Under the pieces are notes generated by a model. The model saw nothing but the letters and a program-made list of their open reading frames with translations. It was not told where the DNA came from and made no database searches. A DNA stretch of 64,000 nt from assembly GCA_029777335.1 (NCBI GenBank), contig JAKOSN010000250.1, positions 1-64,000 of the forward strand, given 5' to 3'. Position 1 is the first letter of the stretch. Every line of letters starts with the position of its first letter. Positions 44,019 to 52,576 of this stretch are shown here, piece by piece. The position numbers were made by a program, and so were the translations under genes. This DNA is from Planctomycetota bacterium. GTDB taxonomy: Bacteria > Planctomycetota > Planctomycetia > Gemmatales > Gemmataceae.

Positions 44019-44975
44019 ATGTCCGCCGAGATTCCCGATCGCCACCGTTACCTCCATCGCATGGGGCCCACTCCGTTGGTTCCGATTCAACTCGATCCCG
44101 AGGAGCCCTCGGTGTGGTGCAAACTGGAGTTTCTCAACCCAAGCGGATCGACCAAGGATCGGATTGCGCGATACATCCTGGAAAAAGCCTGGCGGCAGGG
44201 ACGTTTGCGCTGCGGCGATACCGTCCTGGAAGCCTCCAGCGGTTCAACCAGCATTGCGCTGGCTCTGGCCTGTGCGCAGATGGGGCTTCGCTTCATGGCG
44301 GTCATGCCCGAAGGGGTGAGCAATGAACGTGTGCTGATCATCCGCGCCTATGGGGGAGCGGTGCGGTTCACCCCGAGAGAGGGAGGGATTCGCGCAGCGA
44401 TCGCTGAGGCAGAACGGCTGGCCCGAGAAACTGGAGGGTTTCTTCCGCAGCAGTTCACCAACACGGACAATGCCGAGGCGCATCGTCTGGGAACGGCGCG
44501 CGAGATTGTCGATCAAATCCCCGGGGGCATCGTGGACGCTGTCGCCAGCGGAGTTGGCACGGGTGGAACACTCGTGGGATTGTTTCAGGGGTTGTGTGAA
44601 AGCGGGTGTTCCCTGGTGCCGGTCCTGGCGCGACCGGTCAATCTCCGCCGCATGCCTGAGGTCGAGTGCTGCAGTTTTAGCACGCGCATTCCGGGGGTAG
44701 TGGAAAGCATCTCGACGATCTTCCAACCGCAGTTACTCCCCGGCTTGCGCACGGTGGAAGTCAACGATGAGGATGCCCTGGCCACCACGCGCCGACTCAT
44801 GGCCAAGGGGTTTCCCGTGGGGCCGAGTTCGGGACTGAACTACGAGGCGGCGCGATTGGCGTGGCATCAGTTGGGACGACCCTCGGCGCAGGTGGTGACC
44901 GTCTTCCCCGACCGCATGGAGCGCTATTTCACGACAGAACTCTTTCGCCCCTATAGCGAGGCGCCGGCCGACTAA
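44019..44975 (+). CDS. Cysteine-synthase-like PLP-dependent enzyme
   Basis: 318 aa, fold type II PLP enzyme of the CysK/CysM group, which makes cysteine from O-acetyl- or O-phosphoserine and sulfide. The Schiff-base Lys is K46 in NPSGSTKDR. The substrate loop is SSGST (73-77) and the phosphate-binding GTGGT lies near residue 180. CysK usually has TSGNT in the loop, so substrate preference may differ; cystathionine-synthase-like or other activity is possible. No serine acetyltransferase gene is nearby. Confidence 0.8.
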   Translation: MSAEIPDRHRYLHRMGPTPLVPIQLDPEEPSVWCKLEFLNPSGSTKDRIARYILEKAWRQGRLRCGDTVLEASSGSTSIALALACAQMGLRFMAVMPEGVSNERVLIIRAYGGAVRFTPREGGIRAAIAEAERLARETGGFLPQQFTNTDNAEAHRLGTAREIVDQIPGGIVDAVASGVGTGGTLVGLFQGLCESGCSLVPVLARPVNLRRMPEVECCSFSTRIPGVVESISTIFQPQLLPGLRTVEVNDEDALATTRRLMAKGFPVGPSSGLNYEAARLAWHQLGRPSAQVVTVFPDRMERYFTTELFRPYSEAPAD

Positions 44976-45000
44976 CCTCTTGTGCTGAGCGGGAATCGCC

Positions 45001-45567
45001 TTACTCGGAGGCGTTCCAGGCCTCGGCGTTGGTCGGCAAGCCCTGTTCGGCGCGAATGCGTTCCACCTCCCGCATCACCTGGTCAATGATCCCGGCGTTG
45101 GTGGTCACATTGCGGATCTCCACGCGGAGCGCCCAGACGTTGACGAGCAGACTGCTGAGCGCCAACCCCAGATGGAGAAAAACGCGCCAGGGTTGAGCCG
45201 GATGCCCATCCATGAACTGGGCCATTCCGGCGGCTGCGGTGGCGATCGGCACCACCATGGCGGCGAGAGCCACAGGGAAAGTCCAGCGCTTCAGTTCGCG
45301 CGTTAACCGCGGATGGGGCTCATCTGGGAGCTTGTAGGCGATCGCTACCTCCTTGACCCAGCGGCCGGTTCCAAGAAAATAGATGAAGACCAGACAGTGC
45401 AGACCAAGATTGAAGATGACCGTGAACAACCCGAGATAGAGATGCAAGGGATAGTTCAGGTCCGCGACCACCACAGCGCCGCGCAACCAGGAAAGAAGCC
45501 CGACAGAGAAGGTGGTCAACAAGGTGAAGAGGTTGACGGCGGCGAGGTAAGTCAGGATGCGTGTCAT
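45001..45567 (-). CDS. Membrane protein of unknown function
   Basis: 188 aa with four membrane helices (at about 5-28, 42-65, 95-118 and 128-148) and a basic, charged C-terminus (VERIRAEQGLPTNAEAW). Not recognised. It converges with the cysteine-synthase-like gene and stands alone upstream of a 245-nt spacer. Confidence 0.65.
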   Translation of the reverse strand: MTRILTYLAAVNLFTLLTTFSVGLLSWLRGAVVVADLNYPLHLYLGLFTVIFNLGLHCLVFIYFLGTGRWVKEVAIAYKLPDEPHPRLTRELKRWTFPVALAAMVVPIATAAAGMAQFMDGHPAQPWRVFLHLGLALSSLLVNVWALRVEIRNVTTNAGIIDQVMREVERIRAEQGLPTNAEAWNASE

Positions 45568-45690
45568 GCCGGTTCATTCCAGGAAGGATCTTTCGGAGAC
45601 TGCCAGGGAGGGCAGCCGCGACAACCCGAGCGATTGTGTGGGCTGTGAATCGAAACACCCAATTCTCACTCTCTATTCAGCGTACAGATT

Positions 45691-45721
45691 TTGAGCGCCC
45701 GGTGCAGGCAGGCGCTATAAT
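45691..45721 (+). promoter_or_regulatory. Putative promoter with perfect TATAAT
   Basis: TTGAGC at 45691-45696 and TATAAT at 45716-45721, 19 nt apart, about 90 nt upstream of the ATG at 45813. The -10 is a full consensus match, the spacing slightly long. The leader can form alternative hairpins (GGGCAG/CTGCCC at 45743-45763 against CCCAA/TTGGG at 45761-45779). Confidence 0.4.
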
Positions 45722-45812
45722 AGAGAGCACAACCGCCTGGGCGGGCAGAGCCACAAACTGCCCAAGCAGGTGAATTGGGCAATACTTGCTGCTGGTCAGC
45801 CACGAGGCCGCC

Positions 45813-46208
45813 ATGGAGAGCGTGGGCATTTTAGGTATGACAGGGATAGTAATTGCTCGTGATCCACTCCCCTTTCTCCTGACGGGAGGAGCCCTGGCGG
45901 GGACCCTCCTGGTGGGGGCCTTGATTATTAGCTGGGTGGGGCGCTGGCGCAAGCGAGCAAGCAATCCCGAGATCCTGTCTCCCTCGGACGAACTGGCCAC
46001 TTATCGGAAACTGTACGAAGAGGGAGAACTGAGCGAGGAGGAATTTGAGCAATTGCGGGCTCATCTGGGCGGCAAGATTCGCAAGGAAGCCCAGGCCGAG
46101 ACCCGCGGAGAACCATCATCCGCATCCCCCGCACCGTTGCTGCCTCCCCGTTCGGAGGCCGGATTACCCCCCGTGGAACCCCCTTCCAACGGCATTCAGC
46201 CTGGCTGA
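45813..46208 (+). CDS. Short membrane protein with SHOCT-like motif
   Basis: 131 aa. One membrane helix (about 18-40) is followed by DELATYRKLYEEGELSEEEF, which looks like a SHOCT motif (short C-terminal oligomerisation helix pair), then a Pro/Ser-rich tail. Possibly an assembly module. GAGG precedes the ATG at 45813. The gene ends just before a small CCGCT-GCGAA-AGCGG hairpin (46211-46225) and the clpX promoter region. Confidence 0.6.
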   Translation: MESVGILGMTGIVIARDPLPFLLTGGALAGTLLVGALIISWVGRWRKRASNPEILSPSDELATYRKLYEEGELSEEEFEQLRAHLGGKIRKEAQAETRGEPSSASPAPLLPPRSEAGLPPVEPPSNGIQPG

Positions 46209-46225
46209 GGCCGCTGCGAAAGCGG

Positions 46226-46254
46226 TTGCATCACTCCAGATAGGGGCGTACAAT
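46226..46254 (+). promoter_or_regulatory. Putative clpX promoter
   Basis: TTGCAT and TACAAT with exactly 17 nt between, about 190 nt before the clpX ATG. The -10 matches 5 of 6 and the -35 only TTG. Pattern-based. Confidence 0.35.
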
Positions 46255-46445
46255 CCGCAGGAAGTAGCCGACGTTCGAGCACGATCGACCTGTCACCGCG
46301 TTCGCACGGCGTCTCGCGCGGGACGCCCGCCCCTGGGACCCCGAGGCATTCCGCCTGCTCCGGCACGAGCAGGGCCGAGCCCAATTGAAAACAAATCATC
46401 GCTGTGGTGCACGAGCCAAACCACACGATCAAGCAAGGAGACCGC

Positions 46446-47747
46446 ATGGCGACAAAAGATACTGGTGCAGGAGGAGGGGGCCGTCGGCCCACGGGAGGCA
46501 CGGGACGCAACCGGAATGCCTACTGCTCCTTCTGCCGCAAGAATTATCGCGAGGTCGGTCCCCTGGTTGAGGGGCCTGGCGACGTGTATATCTGCGGCGA
46601 ATGCATCGAGTTGTGCCAGTCGATCATTGACCAGGAGAAAAGACGCCGGGGTGGGACCAAGGCGCTTTTCACGCACATCCCGTCGCCGCGCACCATCAAG
46701 GAAAAGCTCGATCAGTACGTCATCGGGCAGCAGCGTGCCAAGCGCGTCCTCTCCGTGGCGGTCCACAATCATTACAAACGCCTGAGCATGGGCGATCAGT
46801 CCCATAGCGATGTTGAAGTCGATAAGAGCAACATCCTCCTGATTGGCCCCACCGGCAGCGGCAAGACGCTCCTGGCGCAAACGCTCGCCAAGATCCTTGA
46901 TGTCCCCTTTGCCATCGGCGATGCCACCACCTTGACCGAGGCGGGCTACGTTGGCGAGGATGTGGAGAACCTTCTTCTGAAGTTGCTCCACGCCGCCGAT
47001 TTCGACATTGAGGCGGCTCAACGCGGCATCGTTTACATCGACGAGGTCGACAAGATTGCCAAGACCAGCCAGAACGTCAGCATTACCCGCGATGTCTCTG
47101 GCGAGGGGGTTCAGCAGGCGCTGCTCAAGATGCTGGAAGGCACCGTGAGCAACGTTCCGCCCCAGGGTGGCCGCAAACACCCCGAGCAGCAATACATTCA
47201 GGTGGACACCTCGAACATTCTGTTCATTTGCGGAGGCACCTTTGTCGGGCTGGACAAGGTGATCTCCCGTCGCGTCGGCCAGCGCACCTTTGGCTTTGGC
47301 GGCGAGGGCGGGGAATCCGAACGCAAACTCGGCGAGTTGCTCTCCCAGGTGACCAGCGACGACCTGATCGAATTCGGCATGATCCCCGAATTCATTGGTC
47401 GCCTTCCGGTACTTGCTCCGCTCGATCCGCTCGACGAGGAAGCGCTGATGCGTATCCTCACCGAGCCGAAGAACGCCCTGGTACGCCAGTACCAGAAGCT
47501 GTTCGAGATGGAAGGGGCCGAGATCGAATTTGAACCCGGTGCCCTGCGCGAGATCGCCAGCAAGGCCAAGCAGCGCGACACTGGGGCGCGCGGGCTGCGT
47601 AGCATCGTGGAAGAGCTGATGACGGACATCATGTTCGAGCTTCCCGAGATTGAACAAAAGGGGAAGTTCGTGGTGACCGAGGCCATCGTTCGTGGCCAGG
47701 CCAAAATGTTCGATTCGCTTCCGTCCACGGACAAGAAGAGTGCTTGA
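46446..47747 (+). CDS. clpX: ClpX, ATPase subunit of the ClpXP protease
   Basis: 433 aa. ClpX unfolds tagged proteins, including ssrA-tagged ones, and feeds them to ClpP. N-terminal zinc-binding domain: C27 and C30, C50 and C53. AAA+ domain: Walker A GPTGSGKT 134-141, pore loop GYVGED at 167-172, Walker [13 protein letters not shown] loop, arginine finger region FIGRLPV, and the ClpX small domain. Complete and normal in length. AAGGAG precedes the ATG at 46446. clpP and tig, often adjacent, are not in the neighbourhood. The tmRNA that makes its substrates is 16 kb away. Confidence 0.97.
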   Translation: MATKDTGAGGGGRRPTGGTGRNRNAYCSFCRKNYREVGPLVEGPGDVYICGECIELCQSIIDQEKRRRGGTKALFTHIPSPRTIKEKLDQYVIGQQRAKRVLSVAVHNHYKRLSMGDQSHSDVEVDKSNILLIGPTGSGKTLLAQTLAKILDVPFAIGDATTLTEAGYVGEDVENLLLKLLHAADFDIEAAQRGIVYIDEVDKIAKTSQNVSITRDVSGEGVQQALLKMLEGTVSNVPPQGGRKHPEQQYIQVDTSNILFICGGTFVGLDKVISRRVGQRTFGFGGEGGESERKLGELLSQVTSDDLIEFGMIPEFIGRLPVLAPLDPLDEEALMRILTEPKNALVRQYQKLFEMEGAEIEFEPGALREIASKAKQRDTGARGLRSIVEELMTDIMFELPEIEQKGKFVVTEAIVRGQAKMFDSLPSTDKKSA

Positions 47748-47774
47748 GCCGACGTCTTAGCACGGTCCCAGGAG

Positions 47775-47816
47775 AACCGCAGACAAGGGGGCCGCTCCTC
47801 CTCGTCTGCGGTTTTT
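47775..47816 (+). terminator. Rho-independent terminator after clpX
   Basis: AACCGCAGAC pairs with GTCTGCGGTT (10 bp), continued by AGG/CCT after a mismatch, and the right arm runs into five T residues. 28 nt after the clpX stop. Confidence 0.8.
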
Positions 47817-47847
47817 CCATCTTGATGGCACCGCTGGCGGATTCATC

Positions 47848-48861
47848 GTGGCCAGGACCAAACCTCCTTTGCTCGCGCTCCATGAACTGGTTCCGGACCA
47901 GTCCGGGGATTGTTTTGTCCTCCTCGCCGAGAAACAGCGCAGCCTTACCCAGAGCGGCAAACCTTACTTCACCTGTCGCTTTGCTGACTGCCAGCGCACC
48001 GTCACCACCATGGTCTGGTCCGACAGCCCCCTGTTCGAGAAATGTGAGCGGGAGTGGCAACCCTATCGCTTCTACAAGATCCGCGGGACCTACCGCGAAC
48101 ACGAGCGCTACGGTCATCAGTTCGAACTGATCCAGATTCGGCCCGTGAATGAAGGCGATTCCCAGGAGGGATTCGACGAGGCAACCCTGGTTGAGCACAG
48201 CCGCTGGCCGCGCGAGCAGATGTGGCGGGACCTCCTCGAACTCGCTCAGACCCAGATCGTCGATGAACCGTTGCGCCGCCTGGTCTGCACCTTGCTCGAT
48301 CAACACGCCGAGCGCTTGCAACGTTTGCCCGCCTCTCAGGGGCGCTACTACACCTTTGTCGGGGGATTGCTTGAACACACCCTTGCGGTCACGCGGAGCT
48401 GTGTGTGGTTGGCGCAGCGTTATGCCGATTATTACAAGGAACTGCGCCCTTCGCTCAATCGGGATGTGGTGATCGCGGCCGCCCTTCTCCATGAACTGGG
48501 TCGCGTGGCAGAGTTTGGCGAGGACAACCTGGGCCGGGAGTTGAGTATCCCGGGTCGCCTCCTTGGCGCGCAACTCCTGGGACGCGATCTGGTGCGCGCG
48601 GCCGCCCGTGCGCAGGGCGACCTCAATCCTGAACTCCTTGGATTGCTGGAACATGTGCTCGTCTCCTATCTCGCCCTCCCGGAGTGGGGCTCCCCGCGGC
48701 TTCCTCTGATCCCGGAGGTATTGATCCTTCATCATGCAGATGACCTGGATGCCAAACTGGAGATGTACATCCGTTGTTTAACCCGAGATCAGGCCGCCGG
48801 ACCTTTTACGGAGCGAGACCCTGCTCTGGGCCGTTCATTGCTCAAGAGTCGCACGATTTAG
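47848..48861 (+). CDS. YhaM-like HD-domain protein (3'-5' exoribonuclease type)
   Basis: 337 aa. An OB-fold nucleic-acid-binding part (about 15-105, CFVLLAEKQRSLTQSGKPYF) precedes an HD domain. In the latter GGLLEHT gives the first His (177), and LLHELGR stands where LLHDIGK is usual, so the HD pair is HE (215-216). HHADDLDAK supplies the later metal residues. YhaM trims RNA or DNA 3' ends. Start is GTG at 47848 with weak ribosome-binding sequence. The next gene is 92 nt away. Confidence 0.75.
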   Translation: MARTKPPLLALHELVPDQSGDCFVLLAEKQRSLTQSGKPYFTCRFADCQRTVTTMVWSDSPLFEKCEREWQPYRFYKIRGTYREHERYGHQFELIQIRPVNEGDSQEGFDEATLVEHSRWPREQMWRDLLELAQTQIVDEPLRRLVCTLLDQHAERLQRLPASQGRYYTFVGGLLEHTLAVTRSCVWLAQRYADYYKELRPSLNRDVVIAAALLHELGRVAEFGEDNLGRELSIPGRLLGAQLLGRDLVRAAARAQGDLNPELLGLLEHVLVSYLALPEWGSPRLPLIPEVLILHHADDLDAKLEMYIRCLTRDQAAGPFTERDPALGRSLLKSRTI

Positions 48862-48953
48862 CGCCCGAATCGGGAAGAACGGATGGACTGTGCCTTCCCC
48901 GCACCCCGAACACGATCTATACTCCACAAGGAGGATCGCCCCAGGAGTACGCG

Positions 48954-50156
48954 ATGCACGAGATGCTTGCCCCGGACCTGTCGGCGATGGTAATGGTCGA
49001 GCGGGTGGCGCTGCGCATTCCGAGCCGCCCGGAGTGGGTGACTCCCACGGTTGATTATCTGAAGCAACGTGCCATTCAGAGCGGCGTCTGCTCAGAACAT
49101 CGCGCGGGCAAATTGATGCTCGCCCTCCATGAAGCGCTCACCAACTCCATCATCCACGGCAACCTGGAGTTATCCTCGGATCTGAAAGAATCCGACGACC
49201 ACACCTTTGCCGATGCGCTCGCACATCGTTGTGCGGATCCCAATTATGCCTCCCGTTCCGTGATCATCGAGATCGATCTCGATTGCGACCGCTGTCGCTG
49301 GATCCTGACAGACCAGGGAAAAGGCTTTAACATCCATAAATATCAGGGATTGGAGGACAGCCCCGATCCGGAAGTCTGGTTGTCCAGCGGCCGCGGGATC
49401 ATGTTGATGCGCAGTTTTGTTGATGAGGTCACTTATGAGCTTGGCGGACGTCGGGTTATCCTGACCCTCCGCCGGGTAACTCCCGAGGATCGTCGGCGCC
49501 ACGAGCGCCTTCCGGTGCAACATCGCGTTGAGGTCGCCCCCATCCGGACCGATGGCTCTGTGGATTGGGAAGCCACCCATGAAGCGGTCACACGCAACCT
49601 CTCCCGTGGAGGGGTGGGCCTGCTTCAGGAGAGCCTGGCTCTTACCGATCGGCTTTTGCTGGGTGTGGAGACGCAAGGTCAGATCGTTTTCTTGCCGGCC
49701 CAGGTTCGTCACTGCCGACCCGTCACTCAGGGGACAATTGAACTCGGCTGCGAGTTTGTTGAAGAAGAACCGGAACTTCGGTCAAATCAGTCCGCTTCCG
49801 CGACGATCCTCGATCGGGCGATCGATGGATTGCTCCGAGAATGTCGCGAGGCCGCGACGCCTTCCCAGGAGCGGCGGAGCCATCCTCGTGAAGCGTACAC
49901 CCGCCAGATTGAGGTGCATGGCCCTCCAGGCACCCCCCCCCTGACTGCCTTTTCGCGGGATCTTTCACGGGGTGGAATCGCCTTTATCTCGACCCGGCCG
50001 ATCCCTCTGGAGAGTCGCGTACTCTCCTTGCCTCAGGAAGGATGGCCCTCGCTACTTGTACGAGTGCAAATCACTCGCTGCGAGGAGGTTGCGACCGGCT
50101 TCTATGACGTGGGCGCACGTTTCCTCGCGCTTGAAAAGGATCAGACCGAAATCTGA
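48954..50156 (+). CDS. RsbW-like ATPase fused to two PilZ domains
   Basis: 400 aa. The N-terminal half (about 15-175) is a GHKL histidine-kinase-type ATPase of the anti-sigma RsbW/SpoIIAB group: N box HEALTNSIIHGN 59-70, DQGKGF 120-125, GRGIMLM 147-153. Two PilZ domains follow, each with the full c-di-GMP signature: R181xxxR185 with NLSRGG 215-220, and R308xxxR312 with DLSRGG 336-341. So it could bind or phosphorylate an anti-anti-sigma factor under c-di-GMP control. No STAS gene is adjacent. AGGAG precedes the ATG at 48954. It abuts the convergent ybeY. Confidence 0.85.
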   Translation: MHEMLAPDLSAMVMVERVALRIPSRPEWVTPTVDYLKQRAIQSGVCSEHRAGKLMLALHEALTNSIIHGNLELSSDLKESDDHTFADALAHRCADPNYASRSVIIEIDLDCDRCRWILTDQGKGFNIHKYQGLEDSPDPEVWLSSGRGIMLMRSFVDEVTYELGGRRVILTLRRVTPEDRRRHERLPVQHRVEVAPIRTDGSVDWEATHEAVTRNLSRGGVGLLQESLALTDRLLLGVETQGQIVFLPAQVRHCRPVTQGTIELGCEFVEEEPELRSNQSASATILDRAIDGLLRECREAATPSQERRSHPREAYTRQIEVHGPPGTPPLTAFSRDLSRGGIAFISTRPIPLESRVLSLPQEGWPSLLVRVQITRCEEVATGFYDVGARFLALEKDQTEI

Positions 50157-50606
50157 TCATTCCTCGCGCGGAGCAATATCTGGCAACCCGAGTTCCTTGA
50201 GGTAGTGTCGCTCCCGCGCTCGCATCGCCACGATCGCCTCCTCATCGTGATCGTCATAACCGCAGAGATGAAGTAACCCGTGGATCACGTAGAGGGCCAG
50301 CTCGGCCTGCACATCGTGACCGTGATCCTGCGCCTGCGCCAGCGCCACTTCTGCTCCGATCACCAGCTCACCAGAGAGTTTGCGCGCACTCGGCTCGCTC
50401 AGTGGAAAGGTCAGGACGTCGGTCGGTTCATCGTGATTGAGATAGCGTTTGTTGAGGGTGTGGATCGTGGTGTTGTCCACGAAGGCGAGGCTGATCTCTG
50501 CCTCGGATTCCCCCTCGCCTTCGAGAACATGGCGAACGATCTCACGCATCCTTCCGCGATCAATCGCCACGGCTTCCTGTTGACTGTGGATGGCAATGCG
50601 CCCCAT
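50157..50606 (-). CDS. ybeY: YbeY, rRNA-maturation endoribonuclease
   Basis: 149 aa. UPF0054/YbeY metal-dependent RNase acting on 16S rRNA 3' ends and in ribosome quality control. The zinc motif is HGLLHLCGYDDHD at 109-121: H109, H113, and D119 or H120 in place of the usual third His position. Upstream it has PTDVLTFPLSE, also typical. Length is normal. Stop codons of this gene and of the PilZ fusion abut (50156/50157). ParA is upstream on the same strand, 83 nt away. Confidence 0.92.
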   Translation of the reverse strand: MGRIAIHSQQEAVAIDRGRMREIVRHVLEGEGESEAEISLAFVDNTTIHTLNKRYLNHDEPTDVLTFPLSEPSARKLSGELVIGAEVALAQAQDHGHDVQAELALYVIHGLLHLCGYDDHDEEAIVAMRARERHYLKELGLPDIAPREE

Positions 50607-50689
50607 GGATGGCCTGTCCCTTGTTGGATCTTGCCGTCAATGCACCTGCTCTTCAGCAAAGGGAGAAGCGGGGCGCGCGGCAAGCCATA

Positions 50690-51589
50690 TCAGGTCGTCG
50701 AAATCGGTTCTGCCTGGGGAGAGATGATGGGAGTGGTTTCGCTCGAAGCGATCGTCACCACGCCGCGGTCGCCGACCTCCACCCGAGCAGTCAGGACCTG
50801 GGATTGTTCCCCGAGAACCTCTCGGGCCAGCCCCTTGTAATCTTCCGCGCCATGACAATTAGGCGCATACGAAAAGATCGATTGCCCGAAACTGGGACAC
50901 TCTGCCAGCTTGATGTTACGTCGAATACGCGTGTTAAAAATCCGCGCTTGAGCCCAGGGGGTATTGCTGCTGCGGCTGCGCTCCAGGTAAGCCTGAAGAT
51001 CCTTGACCACATCCTGAGCCAACCGGGTGCTGGCCTCGTAAAGACTGAGGATGATTCCAGTAACCTTGAGCGCTGGGTTAATGCGGCGAGCAACCAGTGC
51101 GGTGGTTTCAAAGAGTTTCCCCATACCGTGCAGTGCGAGGAAATGCGGTTGCAGCGGGATGAAAACCTCGCTGGCGGCTGCCAGGGCGTTCAAAGTGAGA
51201 ACCCCGAGCGATGGGGCGCAATCCATGATGATAAAGTCGAAGGCCCCCTCTTCGGGTTGCAGCATATCGCTGAGAATCACCTCGCGCCCAACGACTCCGG
51301 CGAGTTCTACCTCGGCTGCAGCCAGATTGATATCGGAACCGCCAATCCACAGGTTCTCAACCACCTGTGTGCGAACTTCGGCGAGGGGGCGCGAGTTGAC
51401 CAGGACGTCGTACATGGAGGGACGGTGGCCATCCGGCTCCACCCCAAGATGCGTGGTGGCATGAGCCTGGGGGTCGAGGTCGAGCACGCACACGCGCTGT
51501 CCACACTCGGCCAGAGCAGCGGCGAGATTGACCGCCGTGGTTGTTTTGCCCACGCCGCCTTTCTGGTTGATGATCGCGATCCGTCGCAT
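50690..51589 (-). CDS. ParA/Soj-family partition ATPase
   Basis: 299 aa. Deviant Walker [19 protein letters not shown] (10-27), Walker A' VLDLDPQAH, Walker [10 protein letters not shown]. The body is ParA-like throughout, as in proteins that place chromosomes or other cargo. No parB or parS site is seen next to it, so it may be an orphan ParA for cargo other than the origin, or the partner lies elsewhere. The C-terminal ~45 residues (from about 255) are an extra tail. Confidence 0.88.
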   Translation of the reverse strand: MRRIAIINQKGGVGKTTTAVNLAAALAECGQRVCVLDLDPQAHATTHLGVEPDGHRPSMYDVLVNSRPLAEVRTQVVENLWIGGSDINLAAAEVELAGVVGREVILSDMLQPEEGAFDFIIMDCAPSLGVLTLNALAAASEVFIPLQPHFLALHGMGKLFETTALVARRINPALKVTGIILSLYEASTRLAQDVVKDLQAYLERSRSSNTPWAQARIFNTRIRRNIKLAECPSFGQSIFSYAPNCHGAEDYKGLAREVLGEQSQVLTARVEVGDRGVVTIASSETTPIISPQAEPISTT

Positions 51590-51729
51590 GCCAGGGTCCT
51601 CGTCCTGAAGGGGGTATGATTGTCCGCGGCGATTATAAAGTCAGGGGCTGTCCCTGCAAACCCCAAGCTCCCTGGCTCGCCACGACCTGGTGCGGACATC
51701 GCACGCACCCCCGCCCTGCTGGACGTCGC

Positions 51730-52338
51730 TCAACAGCGACGCAGAACCCCAACCAGAACCCCAAGAATCCGGGCATCGGAGGTCGGATCGACCAGGATGG
51801 GCTGCATCGACCCGTTGGCCGGTTCCAGGCGAATCAGCCCGTTATCGTGATAGTAGCGCTTGAGAGTCACCTCGTTATCGATCATGGCAACGACCCGTTC
51901 GCCGTTGCTGGCAGTCTCCTGCTTGCGAATGACGACAAAATCGCCATCCTGAATGTGATCCTCGATCATTGAGAGGCCGCGCACTCGAAGGGCATAATGA
52001 TCGGGCCCTTCAAACAGGTCGTTAAAATCGAGCCGCTCTTCCTGGGGAATGGCCTGGGTCGGGGACCCGGCGGCCACCAGACCAAGCAGAGGAAGCCCTG
52101 CCGAGCCATGGCGATGATGATCGACCAGTTGAATCGCTCGGGCCTGGAACCCTTCGCGCTTGATAAGCCCCTTCTTTTCCAGAGCTTTCAGATGGCACAT
52201 CACTCCGTTGGGAGATTTGATGTCGAACTCCACCCCGATCTCACGCACGGTTGGGCCATAGCCCCGACTCTCGATCTTCTCACGAATGAACTCGTAGATC
52301 TCACGCTGCCGTTCGGTTAACTGGCTGAAGTCCGGCAT
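51730..52338 (-). CDS. lexA: LexA repressor of the SOS response
   Basis: 202 aa. An N-terminal winged HTH (LTERQREIYEFIREKIESRG, then SPNGVMCHLKALEKKGLI) binds SOS boxes. The C-terminal S24 peptidase domain has the self-cleavage site A90-G91 and the catalytic dyad S123 (in RGLSMI) and K160 (in VTLKRYY). The usual Asp before the Ser is Leu here (GLSM rather than GDSM). GAGG precedes the ATG. Divergent from trpD across a 238-nt AT-rich spacer that may contain its own operator. Confidence 0.92.
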   Translation of the reverse strand: MPDFSQLTERQREIYEFIREKIESRGYGPTVREIGVEFDIKSPNGVMCHLKALEKKGLIKREGFQARAIQLVDHHRHGSAGLPLLGLVAAGSPTQAIPQEERLDFNDLFEGPDHYALRVRGLSMIEDHIQDGDFVVIRKQETASNGERVVAMIDNEVTLKRYYHDNGLIRLEPANGSMQPILVDPTSDARILGVLVGVLRRC

Positions 52339-52425
52339 GGCAATTCCTCACCTCGATACCATTTGAGAAGAAGGCGATCCGTGCCAGCACCCTTCCCGCT
52401 TTGTTGATCACTACTTTGTTCAGGG

Positions 52426-52465
52426 AAGAATACATTCTTTTACCATGAACCTTAGTATATTATAC
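52426..52465. promoter_or_regulatory. Palindromes in the lexA/trpD spacer
   Basis: Two small palindromes: AAGAAT-AC-ATTCTT (52426-52439) and GTATA-T-TATAC (52455-52465), in the most AT-rich part of the divergent spacer. Either could be a LexA operator or a promoter element. SOS boxes of this lineage are not known to me well enough to choose. Confidence 0.3.
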
Positions 52466-52576
52466 GCCCGTACACAAATAAAGAGATTTTTCCCGTTCTG
52501 GCCCATTTTTCGCTATTCTCAAGGAGGGGAAAGCGTTGAACTGGAGAGAGGCCGAGTCCGCGCGAGGGTTGGGTCG

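Noticed and set aside
46293-47657. 454-codon minus-strand frame opposite clpX
   Set aside because: Antisense to a universally conserved gene, no motif of its own.
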